From Maribacter_C sp947494565 (GTDB lineage Bacteria > Bacteroidota > Bacteroidia > Flavobacteriales > Flavobacteriaceae), in assembly GCF_047345415.1 (NCBI RefSeq), contig NZ_JBLFEP010000005.1:496001-560000 (forward strand): a DNA stretch of 64,000 nt, written 5' to 3'. Shown here piece after piece: positions 8,785 to 17,593 of the stretch. Position 1 is the stretch's first letter, and every line of letters starts with the position of its first letter. The notes beneath the pieces were generated by a model that was not told the origin of the DNA, did not search any database, and was given only the letters and a program-made list of their open reading frames with translations. A program made the position numbers and the translations under genes.

Positions 8785-9408
8785 ATGGAAAAATTGAAAA
8801 ACCAGGTCTGGGCACAGATTTTTATCATATATACCAGATACCTGATTGGCGGCACCTTTGTATTTGCTAGTTTGATCAAAATAAAAGGACTTCGTTTTAC
8901 TTCAGAAAGTGGGGCGGAAAACCCGATCAACAGTGCTTGGCACTTTTTTGAGACCCTATACCAATCTGGCTTGTATTGGAAATTCATTGGATTGGGGCAG
9001 CTCATCGCCGGCTTTCTTCTTATGACGCAACGGTATTCAAAACTCGGAGCCTTGATCAACCTACCCATTATCCTGAATATTTTCATCATCACCCTTTCCT
9101 TTGATTTTGGTTATACACCAGTAGTGACCGGCTTCATGCTACTGGCCAACATTTTGCTCTTACTTTGGGACTGGAATGTTTTGAAGGTCCTTTTCAACCG
9201 GATGCCGACTTTTGACGGAACCGTACGACTGGAACAGCATCGGATATGGGAAATTATTGGTTTAATGCTTTTTGCCGTTACATTTTTCTACCGAATGCTC
9301 ATCAATAAATATCAACTTTTTCATTGGTTTTTGGCCTGTACCGCAGTCGGCCTTTTGGGGTTATTCGTGGGGTTCCGTTTATTCAAAAAACAACAGCAAT
9401 CCATATAG
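8785..9408 (+). CDS. DoxX-like integral membrane protein
   Basis: This 207-residue protein has about five or six hydrophobic segments. The N-terminal pattern YLIGGTFVFASLIKI and the later FIGLGQLIAGFLLM stretch resemble DoxX/DoxD-type membrane proteins, some of which associate with quinone-linked oxidoreductases. It is third in the operon divergent from cox, 94 bases after the flavoenzyme. A link to quinone handling is speculative; the family call itself is moderate. Confidence 0.65.
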   Translation: MEKLKNQVWAQIFIIYTRYLIGGTFVFASLIKIKGLRFTSESGAENPINSAWHFFETLYQSGLYWKFIGLGQLIAGFLLMTQRYSKLGALINLPIILNIFIITLSFDFGYTPVVTGFMLLANILLLLWDWNVLKVLFNRMPTFDGTVRLEQHRIWEIIGLMLFAVTFFYRMLINKYQLFHWFLACTAVGLLGLFVGFRLFKKQQQSI

Positions 9409-9435
9409 TTCTTCTTGAACCATCAGATTGTAAGT

Positions 9436-9594
9436 CGGTGGCTCAGCGAAGCCGAAGCCACTAATTTCAAACAAAAACGCCCACCTCCACTACGCTCAGT
9501 GTCCGTTTAAAATGACCTAAACAAAGCGGTGGCTGGGCGAAGCCAAAGCCACTAATGCCGAAATGAAATGGTCGCTGAGCGGAGCCGAAGCGAC
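9436..9594. repeat. Cluster of REP-like palindromes
   Basis: Three related imperfect palindromes share the core GCGAAGCC/GCGGAGCC: stems GTGGCT (9438-9443)/AGCCAC (9456-9461), GTGGCT (9529-9534)/AGCCAC (9547-9552), and GTCGCT (9571-9576)/AGCGAC (9589-9594). A shorter inverted element, CACTACGCTCAGTG, lies at 9488-9501. They fill the 221-base gap between two convergent genes. Flavobacterial genomes carry similar dispersed intergenic palindromes, so these are probably REP-type elements; some could form terminator-like hairpins. Confidence 0.75.
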
Positions 9595-9629
9595 GGGCTT
9601 CTAAACAGCTATAAGGGAACCATCAAAAG

Positions 9630-10736
9630 CTAATCCCGTTCGTGGATCGGTCCACTCTTTTTACGAAGCATGCCTCCCTCTTTATTAGAGAAGACACCTA
9701 AAATTTCGCTGAACAGACTCAAGGCGATTTCCTCCGGAGTATTGGCTCCTATTTCCAATCCGCAAGGCGCATAGATACGTGCCAATTCCTCTTTGGAAAA
9801 CGTCATATCATTGGCTTTGAATTCCCTAACCATTTTATCAAAACGCTTTCGTGGTCCTAACGAAGCGATATACGGAGCGCGACTTTGTATTAAGGTGCGC
9901 AGATTGGCATAGTCGGTCTTGTAATCATGTGCCATTAAAATGATCGCCGTACGCTCGTCAATGGCGGGTCGCTCCTCAAAATCCTTCGGATACAAATTGG
10001 CTACGGATTGTAGCTTTTCTTTTTTCAACTTTTGAATATTACCGGTGAGGCTCACCTCCCAATCCATCAGCTTGGCCAATTCGAGTATCGGGTATACATC
10101 ATAATTATCACCATACACCGCCAAGTGAAACTGCGGAGGAATCAGTTCGATAAAAATGCTGGCTTTAACTCCTTCTTCCTGAAAATGATATGTTCGCGAT
10201 TTTTGTTGTTCCAAAACTTCCTGAATGCTATGCTGTAGAAAACCTTTGAGTCCGTCGTGGTTACAATCTTCCATCGAAGCCGTATCCTTATCGTAGTAAA
10301 AACTCTTCCCGAGGGGTATGCCATTGAGATCTCCAGTTAAAGCGGTTACGGTAGCGATGATATGAAAACCTCTGTCCGAAACGCATTTTTGAAGCATTTC
10401 CAAGGTCGAGGAACTCTCGGAAATCGGAGAGATCAAAACATCGATAACACCGTTACAACCGAGTCCGACCCCTATTTCGTTTTCTTTCGACGTGTCATAA
10501 GTGACGATCGAGGGTTGCTGTTTAAGAATAGCGATCTGCGAACGTTGTAAGGCATCACCTTCTAGACATCCCCCACTAATGCCCCCCTCGAACACGCCAG
10601 ATTCAAAAACCAACATTCGGGCCCCTTCACGGCGATAAGAAGATTCCTCTACGCGTACCACCTGTGCAATGGCACACTTCTCTCCAGAATTTTTAAAGGA
10701 GTTATAGAGTTTTAATATCGATTTGATTTCTTTCAT
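9630..10736 (-). CDS. XdhC/CoxI-family Mo-cofactor maturation protein
   Basis: This 368-residue protein has the XdhC N-terminal signature EGARMLVFESGVFEGGISGGCLE and the C-terminal Rossmann-like XdhC_C domain ending APCGLEIGANTPEEIALS. XdhC proteins bind molybdenum cofactor, support its sulfuration and insert it into xanthine-dehydrogenase-type enzymes; CoxI/CoxF are the cox-cluster members. The only XdhC-like gene in the window, it could serve CO dehydrogenase, the IorAB-type enzyme, or both. It is divergent from moaA with a 94-base gap. Confidence 0.88.
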   Translation of the reverse strand: MKEIKSILKLYNSFKNSGEKCAIAQVVRVEESSYRREGARMLVFESGVFEGGISGGCLEGDALQRSQIAILKQQPSIVTYDTSKENEIGVGLGCNGVIDVLISPISESSSTLEMLQKCVSDRGFHIIATVTALTGDLNGIPLGKSFYYDKDTASMEDCNHDGLKGFLQHSIQEVLEQQKSRTYHFQEEGVKASIFIELIPPQFHLAVYGDNYDVYPILELAKLMDWEVSLTGNIQKLKKEKLQSVANLYPKDFEERPAIDERTAIILMAHDYKTDYANLRTLIQSRAPYIASLGPRKRFDKMVREFKANDMTFSKEELARIYAPCGLEIGANTPEEIALSLFSEILGVFSNKEGGMLRKKSGPIHERD

Positions 10737-10830
10737 AGGGAGTCCAATACTTATTTCTTTCTTAAATAGCTCCCCTAATATATCGAAAATTAGCTATATT
10801 GAATTTTATAAACTACGGATATTGATTGCT

Positions 10831-11814
10831 ATGAAAGATTCGTTCGATAGAACCATAAACTATGTACGCATTGCGGTGACCGATCGTTGCAATTTGCGTT
10901 GCTTCTATTGCATGCCCGCCAACGGTATTCCGTATGAGCCTAAAGCGCATTTATTGAGCTATGAAGAAATCACAAGACTACTGCGCATTTTGGGTGGCCT
11001 GGGTTTTCGGAAAGTGCGTTTTACGGGAGGTGAGCCCTTTCTTAGAAAAGATTTCATGCAACTGCTAGAGAATACCGCCAAGCTTGAGGCATTCAAATCC
11101 ATTCATATCACTTCGAACGGCACTTTATTACAAAGGCATATTCCACGATTACAGGAACTCGGTATTACTAAAATCAATCTCAGTATCGATTCGTTGGATA
11201 AAGAACGATTTCATAAAATTACACGGCGAGATGATTTCGAAAAGGTGATGGAAACTTTTCATATGTTGGTCGACCATAGCTTCAAGATCAAACTCAATGC
11301 CGTTATCATGAAGGGAATCAACACCCAAGATATCATTCCCTTAGCGGAGCTCGCGAAAGATTATCCCGTTGACGTTCGTTTTATTGAAGAAATGCCGTTC
11401 AATGGAGGGTATAAGGAAAATCTTGAAATGTATTCGGCCCGGGATATTTTTTCGGACCTAAAGACCAATTACGCCGATTTAGAGCAACTGCCCAGCGCTC
11501 ATGGTGATACCGCAACCCTATATCAAGTTCCGGAATACCAAGGAAATATAGGTGTCATTGCGGCATTCTCAAGAACCTTTTGCAATACTTGCAACCGTCT
11601 CCGTATTTCATCAAAGGGCGAAATCAAAAGCTGCTTGTACGATGATGGTGTGTTCAACATACGTGATTTTATGCGATCAGGGGTTAGCGATCAGGAGCTA
11701 TCCGATAAATTCAGTGAAATTATCCGCTTGAAGCCCAAAGATGGATTCGAAGCCGAAAGAGCTCGGAAGAGTCCAAAGTCAGCCATGAAGAGCATGAGCA
11801 GTATCGGTGGGTAA
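10831..11814 (+). CDS. moaA: GTP 3',8-cyclase MoaA
   Basis: This radical SAM enzyme makes the first step of Mo-cofactor synthesis from GTP. The SAM cluster Cys are C20, C24 and C27 (TDRCNLRCFYC), and the second cluster Cys occur in FCNTCNRLRIS near the C-terminus. The protein ends SMSSIGG; a C-terminal Gly-Gly is typical and functional in MoaA. ATG 10831 gives 327 residues, the family norm. The frame continues upstream to 10723, but that would overlap the divergent xdhC gene. Confidence 0.95.
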   Translation: MKDSFDRTINYVRIAVTDRCNLRCFYCMPANGIPYEPKAHLLSYEEITRLLRILGGLGFRKVRFTGGEPFLRKDFMQLLENTAKLEAFKSIHITSNGTLLQRHIPRLQELGITKINLSIDSLDKERFHKITRRDDFEKVMETFHMLVDHSFKIKLNAVIMKGINTQDIIPLAELAKDYPVDVRFIEEMPFNGGYKENLEMYSARDIFSDLKTNYADLEQLPSAHGDTATLYQVPEYQGNIGVIAAFSRTFCNTCNRLRISSKGEIKSCLYDDGVFNIRDFMRSGVSDQELSDKFSEIIRLKPKDGFEAERARKSPKSAMKSMSSIGG

Positions 11815-11837
11815 TAAAATTATGTCTGTCGTTTCCA

Positions 11838-11881
11838 GCGGAGTCGAGAAATAGACATACCAAAAAGCAGTTCGACTCCGC
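11838..11881. repeat. Inverted repeat related to REP elements
   Basis: GCGGAGTCGA (11838-11847) and TCGACTCCGC (11872-11881) are perfect 10-base inverted repeats with a 24-base loop, in the gap between moaA and moeA. The core resembles the GCGGAGCCGA sequence of the palindromes near 9.5 kb, so this is likely another member of that family. It may form a hairpin in the moaA-moeA transcript. Confidence 0.7.
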
Positions 11882-11893
11882 CCAATATGACCC

Positions 11894-13111
11894 ATGGAAG
11901 AAAATACCTTTATCCCCTACGAACAAGCGCTGTCGATACTAGATGAACACCAAGGGAATTTCCCTACGGAGAACCTAAAACTCAGTGCGTGTATTGGATG
12001 TTTTCTAGCGGAAGACTTGGTAGCCGACCGTGACTTTCCGCCCTTTGATCGGGTGACCATGGATGGCATAGCCATCGCACATAGCGCCTTTGAAAAGGGG
12101 CAACGTACGTTTGGGATAGAATCGACCGCCGCTGCCGGAAGTCCGCAGCAGACCTTAAAAGACCCTTCCCATTGCATTGAAGTGATGACCGGAGCGATTA
12201 TGCCCAAGGGTGTTGACACTGTAATTCGCTATGAAGATCTGTCCATTACGGATACGAACGCCACTATTCAGCTCGATGCCCTGAGGCACAGGCAAAATGT
12301 GCATTTCAAGGGCATGGACATCTCAAAAGGTTCCATAATCGTGAACAAGGGAGAACGGCTCTCAAGTGCCGAAATCAATATCGCGGCAGCTGTCGGAAAA
12401 GCAAGTTTAGCGGTGAAACAACTGCCAAGGGTCATCATTTTTTCTACAGGGGATGAATTGGTGGCAGTGGATGAACAACCCGAATTACATCAGATTCGAA
12501 GGTCCAATGTCTACGGTATTCAAGCGACCCTCAAAGAATGGGGTATCACTGCAGACCTACATCATTTGGCCGACGATAAGATCGAAATGCTAACAGTCAT
12601 CTCAAGGACCTTGACCGAGTACGACCTTTTGATCTTTACCGGGGGAGTCTCAAAAGGAAAGTTCGATTATTTACCTGATGTGCTTGAGGAACTACGGGTA
12701 AAAAAACACTTTCACAAAATTCAGCAACGCCCGGGGAAGCCCTTTTGGTTTGGAAGCACTACAGATCGAAAAAAGATTTTTGCCCTGCCCGGCAATCCGG
12801 TGTCATCATTTGTTTGTGTCTATATGTACCTGCGGTTTTGGTTGCAGAGATCATTAGGTCTAAACCCGGAGATCCTATACGTCAAACTGAAAAATGACGT
12901 GGAATTCAAACCTGATTTAGTGTATTTCCTAGAAGCCACTCTTGAATGTCGAACTGATGGTTCATTGGTAGCCGAAGCGATCAGGGGCAACGGTTCAGGC
13001 GATTTTGCCAATCTGGTCAAAACCGATGGTTTTTTGATACTACCGCAAAATAAAAGCCAATTTTTTGCGAATGAGGTGTATCCTTTTGTATCTTATAGAG
13101 CAAAATGGTAA
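11894..13111 (+). CDS. moeA: Molybdopterin molybdenumtransferase MoeA
   Basis: At 405 residues this is standard MoeA. It has the FDRVTMDGIAI stretch at about 53-63, the central MPT-binding domain with FSTGDEL and TGGVSKGKFDY, GKPFWFG, and the ALPGNPVSSFV motif. MoeA inserts molybdate into adenylylated molybdopterin. The usual adenylyltransferase partner, MogA/MoaB, is not in the window and must be elsewhere. It probably shares a transcript with moaA, 79 bases upstream. Confidence 0.95.
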   Translation: MEENTFIPYEQALSILDEHQGNFPTENLKLSACIGCFLAEDLVADRDFPPFDRVTMDGIAIAHSAFEKGQRTFGIESTAAAGSPQQTLKDPSHCIEVMTGAIMPKGVDTVIRYEDLSITDTNATIQLDALRHRQNVHFKGMDISKGSIIVNKGERLSSAEINIAAAVGKASLAVKQLPRVIIFSTGDELVAVDEQPELHQIRRSNVYGIQATLKEWGITADLHHLADDKIEMLTVISRTLTEYDLLIFTGGVSKGKFDYLPDVLEELRVKKHFHKIQQRPGKPFWFGSTTDRKKIFALPGNPVSSFVCVYMYLRFWLQRSLGLNPEILYVKLKNDVEFKPDLVYFLEATLECRTDGSLVAEAIRGNGSGDFANLVKTDGFLILPQNKSQFFANEVYPFVSYRAKW

Positions 13112-13120
13112 TACCGTGCT

Positions 13121-13582
13121 ATGGAAACCGTAAAGACAGGATGCTGTGCTACCAAGATTGGAGCTCCTAAGAAATTGGATGCAGCAAATGGCTCCATGTC
13201 CTTTTTTTCTACCCTGTTATTAATTCTCATCCCCAAGTGTCCGCTCTGTATGACCGCTTATATGAGTGCGATGGTACTGTTTTTCGATATCGAATATGCC
13301 ACCCTAGTACCGGTCTTATTACATACCAAACCCATTATGGGTCTCATCATCATCTTCATGATTCTCTTGAATCGAAAAGATAAAAGAACCTGGGTGGCAC
13401 TGAGCATTGCGATCGTCGCCTTGACTTGCTTACTATTAAAAACATATTTTGCCACTGCCCTGAGCATTCCAGACTGGCTGATTTATATCTCCTTTATCTT
13501 CGCAATATGGTACAACGGCAACTTCAAGTATTTTTATCGGTTTCTTCGCGTTCGCATGGTCCGCAAGGGCGAAGCTGCATAA
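13121..13582 (+). CDS. Small Cys-containing membrane protein, MerC-like
   Basis: This 153-residue protein has an N-terminal GCCATKIG, then about four hydrophobic segments, the first preceding a PKCPLCMTAYMSA motif. The Cys-Pro-Leu-Cys at a membrane edge recalls MerC-type metal transporters and related Bacteroidota proteins, but I cannot assign it firmly. It begins 9 bases after moeA, so it is likely co-transcribed with Mo-cofactor genes. Metal handling (copper for CODH, for instance) is a guess from the cysteines and context. Confidence 0.6.
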   Translation: METVKTGCCATKIGAPKKLDAANGSMSFFSTLLLILIPKCPLCMTAYMSAMVLFFDIEYATLVPVLLHTKPIMGLIIIFMILLNRKDKRTWVALSIAIVALTCLLLKTYFATALSIPDWLIYISFIFAIWYNGNFKYFYRFLRVRMVRKGEAA

Positions 13583-14974
13583 TTACCTTGATGTAATACC
13601 CTTTAGGCTTTCCAATTTGGCGATAACGCCCCAATTAAACTTTTGACGATTGTCCGCAGAAAGCATAAAACACAGGGTATTCTGGCCTTTTTTCAAGTTG
13701 AGCGATACCTCTTCGTCATCCACAAAAACCCTTCCTTCCATACCTTTTGTGCTGGGCGGTTGAAAATCCATACCCTTATCAAAGAGCACCTCGGAATTAA
13801 GGAAGATAGCGAGATGATCGGCATAGTCGAAATTCAATCGCACCTGTCTGTCCGCATCCGATTCAAGGGTATGTCTTAAAACTAAGGTTTTTGTCATGTC
13901 ATCATAAAAGCGACTGATATTTACAAGCGCATCGTCATCAGCTTCTATCGATTTGAATTTGCCGTTTACTAGAACCGAATCTAGTTGTGCTACAAAATTG
14001 ATGGTGTCTTTGGTGAACATTTCCGATAGTTGCCATTGGGTCAAGTAATTTTTCGATAATGCTACGCTGGATACTGTGGTTCCCGTATCTTTCGCTTCCT
14101 CAAGTTCAGCAATTTGGACTTTTCGAAAGTAGACTTCGCCAAAATCGCTAATCAAACTAATACCGCCGCTAGCCGTATTGCGCTTTAAATTCGTGACAAT
14201 GAAGGATGGGGTTTCCATATCCTCCACATATACCGACATTTCGTCTTCCACTACTTCGAGTTTGATATGGATCCAAGTCCGAAAATCGGAAAACTCAATT
14301 CGTTCGTTCACTTTGTCAAAAAGCAATGCGGTGCTGTCTTGGGGGTCGAAAATATAACCAGATGACTCCTCACCACGGATTACCTCGGCCTCACTCGAAA
14401 GGGAAATTGCCTGCTCCGTGAATTGATCAAGAAGCTTTTGGTTCAGCTTCCCATCTATCAATTCGTCTGCTATACGCGCTGGAAAGGCCCCAACGGTTTG
14501 AAAGGGAAAGGTGGCCTTTCCCTCATATTGTGGATAATTATATAGCTGCCAAGGCAAACTGCCCTTGTAGATTGGAATGTATTGCAGTGCATCTTTTTTA
14601 GTACTGGAAGGAACTCTCAGGTAGAGGTATTCATAGTTTTTCTTATCCTGAATTCTAAAACCAAGGCCCGGATAGGCCCCGTTGCAATAGAATTCCATTT
14701 CAAAATTCTTGAAATCACCGGATTTTAAATAGGCAATTTGGCTTGCTTTCAATGCAATACCCGATTTTCCCTTGAACTGCTTAATAGTTATCTCCGCCTC
14801 GGTTCCATCTGCATTTTCAACTGTCCAATGTTCCGAAGTAAAGGGAAATTCATGACCGATATCGATTCTCTTTTCAGTTTCCTTACAGGAGAATTGCGCG
14901 ATACAAAGGGCCAAAATCAGAAATCTTAGAAAGATTGCGTACATCTTTATACTGTCTTTAGAAATAGATTCCAT
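13583..14974 (-). CDS. Secreted lipoprotein with two beta-sandwich domains (paralogue of 14980-16170)
   Basis: A lipoprotein signal (MYAIFLRFLILALCIAQFSC) puts this protein on the cell envelope. ATG 14974 and ATG 14944 are both possible starts; the former lies 5 bases after the upstream gene. The first domain (EHWTVE..., GLGFRIQDKKNYEYLYLR...) looks like a concanavalin/LamG-type sandwich of the kind found in DUF1080 proteins. The C-terminal domain (RVFVDDEEVSLNLKKGQNTLCF) resembles a carbohydrate-binding module. It aligns by eye with the next protein and has a long extra insert. No catalytic residues were recognised. Confidence 0.65.
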   Translation of the reverse strand: MESISKDSIKMYAIFLRFLILALCIAQFSCKETEKRIDIGHEFPFTSEHWTVENADGTEAEITIKQFKGKSGIALKASQIAYLKSGDFKNFEMEFYCNGAYPGLGFRIQDKKNYEYLYLRVPSSTKKDALQYIPIYKGSLPWQLYNYPQYEGKATFPFQTVGAFPARIADELIDGKLNQKLLDQFTEQAISLSSEAEVIRGEESSGYIFDPQDSTALLFDKVNERIEFSDFRTWIHIKLEVVEDEMSVYVEDMETPSFIVTNLKRNTASGGISLISDFGEVYFRKVQIAELEEAKDTGTTVSSVALSKNYLTQWQLSEMFTKDTINFVAQLDSVLVNGKFKSIEADDDALVNISRFYDDMTKTLVLRHTLESDADRQVRLNFDYADHLAIFLNSEVLFDKGMDFQPPSTKGMEGRVFVDDEEVSLNLKKGQNTLCFMLSADNRQKFNWGVIAKLESLKGITSR

Positions 14975-14979
14975 TAGTT

Positions 14980-16170
14980 TTAAGGAGCGAACTTCAACCC
15001 GTTGGTATCGGCCATACGCGCAATGATTCCCCATCCAAAAAAGTAGTTGGAGACACCGATCAGAATCTCATTCTCTCCTTTTTGCAGTGGAAGGCGGAAA
15101 GCGGTGTTATCAATAGTACATCTTCCCCTTGGTTCCTTCATTCCTGGTGAACCGTAGTAGTTTTTGTCGGTGAGTAGCGGTTGTCCGTTGATGAACACCC
15201 ATACTTCATCACTGAATCCTAAATCCACGTTCTTTTCTTGATCGGTTTCTGAAGTAATGGTGGTCTTCAGCCAAGTCAATTTGCGTTCGCCCTGTTCGAC
15301 ACCCCCAAACTGACGGGTGAGATTGACCAGTCCCCTGCGCCCAGCTTTGATCGGTTTCCAAACAGCGGTACTATCGAATAAATCGGAGGCAATAGCCACC
15401 CCAGGACTTCTCGGTATGCCGCGCATCATATCCTTACCGAACGGAAAGTCTAACGGGTCGGTCACGGACCAATTTCTGAGGTATCTTGAATCACTATAGG
15501 TTGCATCATACCCCTCATCAGAGGGCAAGCCTTCGGTCACGTTCGGGCGGACAACGAAATTCGCATAGACCACGTTACCGGAAAGTGTAATAGCCCCTGA
15601 TTGGGTAATCCCCTCCAATGCTGGAATATGTAACGCTGCGCGTTCATTATCGTTCACATAAATTTTCATCTGCTTTCCGTTAACGACCAATTTGACATGA
15701 TTCCATCTTCCTTCGTAAATGGGCGCGGCTGCCTGATATTCGTCAGTGAGATCCCAGAGGTTCACACCATCCAACACGGCAGCATATTGTAAAGTTGTTC
15801 GTCTTAAGTCATCAGGAGTGCCAAAATATCGGATGTAGAATTTCTCCGAATTCAAGGTATCCTTATCGACCCGAAAATCGATGCCGGGAAACCCCATTCC
15901 CTTTAATTCCACATCAAATTCGATCGTACCATTGGTGAATTCAAAATCCTTAAGCATAATACCAAATCCGTTGTCATTGGTACTGCGTACGGCCTGAACC
16001 GATTTGTAATTAAAAAATTCCACATTGTCCGTAACCGCGTCCCAATGCTTTTCAGTCATTGGAAATTGGATTTCCTTGTTCTTCTTGCCTTTGTTCTTTT
16101 GTCCATAGGTTATACTCCCCATCAATAAGATGGTGAACCATAGCATTCCTGTTTTTACCGTGTTATTCAT
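14980..16170 (-). CDS. Secreted beta-sandwich protein, LamG-like
   Basis: This 396-residue protein starts with a signal peptide ending near TYGQ (residue 24). A LamG/concanavalin-like domain follows (GFPGIDFRVD, FYIRYFGTP, GRWNHVKLVVNGKQMKIYVND), the last being the classic edge-strand pattern. A C-terminal sandwich (VWVFINGQPLL..., LQKGENEILIGVSNYFFGWGI) resembles a galactose-binding-like module. It probably binds a polysaccharide or glycoprotein outside the cell. It is first in a two-gene unit with its paralogue and divergent from a transmembrane sensor-like gene. Confidence 0.65.
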   Translation of the reverse strand: MNNTVKTGMLWFTILLMGSITYGQKNKGKKNKEIQFPMTEKHWDAVTDNVEFFNYKSVQAVRSTNDNGFGIMLKDFEFTNGTIEFDVELKGMGFPGIDFRVDKDTLNSEKFYIRYFGTPDDLRRTTLQYAAVLDGVNLWDLTDEYQAAAPIYEGRWNHVKLVVNGKQMKIYVNDNERAALHIPALEGITQSGAITLSGNVVYANFVVRPNVTEGLPSDEGYDATYSDSRYLRNWSVTDPLDFPFGKDMMRGIPRSPGVAIASDLFDSTAVWKPIKAGRRGLVNLTRQFGGVEQGERKLTWLKTTITSETDQEKNVDLGFSDEVWVFINGQPLLTDKNYYGSPGMKEPRGRCTIDNTAFRLPLQKGENEILIGVSNYFFGWGIIARMADTNGLKFAP

Positions 16171-16239
16171 TTTACTACTGTTTGTTTTTTGATTTACAAT
16201 TGATTTTCGTTAAAATTAATAAGGCACAAAACGATTCGG

Positions 16240-16281
16240 ATTGAATGAATCTGTTCAATCTTGTTTAATTTTGTTCAAAAG
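16240..16281. promoter_or_regulatory. Possible operator: three 10-base repeats and an inverted repeat
   Basis: TGTTCAATCT, TGTTTAATTT and TGTTCAAAAG lie end to end at 16252-16281, one helical turn apart. ATTGAA (16240-16245) and TTCAAT (16254-16259) form an inverted repeat overlapping the first unit. The array sits in the 140-base divergent gap, 30 bases before the sensor-like gene. Helical phasing suggests a protein binding site; the binding protein is unknown. Confidence 0.45.
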
Positions 16282-16310
16282 CCTCCACCTCAAAGACACG
16301 CTTTATTTTT

Positions 16311-17579
16311 ATGGACAAATCGACCTTATATATGAAAGACCCTTTGGTAGCGATTATCGAAACCAAACTCGGCTGGGGAAAAGGAACTACCTGGAGCAAC
16401 AAGGATTTTGAAGTGTTAAGCGAGCGTATTTTCGAGTATACCAACAAAAGACTAAGCGTAACAACCCTAAAGCGTATCTGGGGGAGGGCGGAATTGGTTG
16501 CCAACCCTAGTATTGCCACACTCGATATTCTCTCTGAATTCGCCGGCTACGATAATTGGAGGACTTTCGTAACTGCGCATAAAGCGGAATACACACCGCC
16601 GAAAATGGTTGGCAGTACAAAACGGAACAAAATCGGTGTCCTGATAGTATCACTACTGGTTGTGGGGGCACTTTTCATGTTCTTTCGAAAATCCATTTTC
16701 AACGCGCAAAATACGCCAGCTGTTTACGATTCGAGTGATTTTGAATTTGCCAGTCGCCCAGTCAGTGAGGGGATTCCGAATTCCGTAGTATTCGAGTATC
16801 AAGCGAAAGCCGCGCAAAATGGTTCCAAATTGGAAATACAACAAGACTGGGACCGCAACAAGCGCCTGATCGTCGACAAGAATGACAGTGTCGCTACCAG
16901 TATATACTACCATCCCGGGTTTTTTAAATCAAAATTGGTGGTAGATGATTCAATTGTTCGGGAGAACGATGTGTTTATCACCACAAATGATTGGTTGGGA
17001 ATGATAGAACGAGATTCGGTACCCATTTACCTAGAGGAAGAAGAATTTTATCGCGACAGCCTCTTGCAAATCGATTATGAAACGGTCACTTCCTATAATT
17101 TGGAGCCCAAAACAGCAACTGTGGTGGTAAGTTTTTATCAAGTTCGAGATTTCGGGCCTTTATACACCAATGATTTCGAAATGCTAGCTACCGTAAAGAA
17201 CAATTTTGACCTCGGCAGTAGTGCTTGTCAAAACGTACGGATATTCATTTTGTACGACGGCGGTGCCATTGGTATTCCCTTATCCAAAAAAGGATGCGCT
17301 TCTGAACTGACCTTGATGACCTTTGAAGACTTTATCAATGGGAAGAAAAACGACCTTTCCGATTTTGGGGTCGACTTCGCCGATTACGTAAATCTAAAAT
17401 GTATTTCAAAAGACCAAAAACTTGATGTTCTGATCAATGACAACTTGGTCTATCAAATGGAGGTGCCAAGCCCAGCATTAAAAATCAAAGGCATCACCAT
17501 ACATTTTGAAGGAGCCGGTTCCGTAAAGGAAGTGGAATTTAAAAAGGGGGAAGAAGTGGTATACAGCACCGGTTTCTGA
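16311..17579 (+). CDS. Single-pass membrane protein with DNA-binding-like N-terminus
   Basis: Of 422 residues, the first 90 (WSNKDFEVLSERIF, RLSVTTLKRIWG, SIATLDILSEFAGY, NWRTF) form a helical domain common in Bacteroidota that looks like a helix-turn-helix unit. One transmembrane helix follows (KIGVLIVSLLVVGALFMFF, about 107-125), then a long exported region rich in beta-strand that may be lectin-like. This layout fits a membrane-bound one-component regulator that senses a ligand outside and binds DNA inside. It is divergent from the two secreted beta-sandwich genes, its likely partners. Function is inferred from architecture only. Confidence 0.65.
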   Translation: MDKSTLYMKDPLVAIIETKLGWGKGTTWSNKDFEVLSERIFEYTNKRLSVTTLKRIWGRAELVANPSIATLDILSEFAGYDNWRTFVTAHKAEYTPPKMVGSTKRNKIGVLIVSLLVVGALFMFFRKSIFNAQNTPAVYDSSDFEFASRPVSEGIPNSVVFEYQAKAAQNGSKLEIQQDWDRNKRLIVDKNDSVATSIYYHPGFFKSKLVVDDSIVRENDVFITTNDWLGMIERDSVPIYLEEEEFYRDSLLQIDYETVTSYNLEPKTATVVVSFYQVRDFGPLYTNDFEMLATVKNNFDLGSSACQNVRIFILYDGGAIGIPLSKKGCASELTLMTFEDFINGKKNDLSDFGVDFADYVNLKCISKDQKLDVLINDNLVYQMEVPSPALKIKGITIHFEGAGSVKEVEFKKGEEVVYSTGF

Positions 17580-17593
17580 GAACTGAAAGCGGT

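Noticed and set aside
9436..9594. Transposon ends or an IS remnant
   Set aside because: No transposase frame, target duplication or long inverted repeat is present; REP-like elements explain the palindromes.
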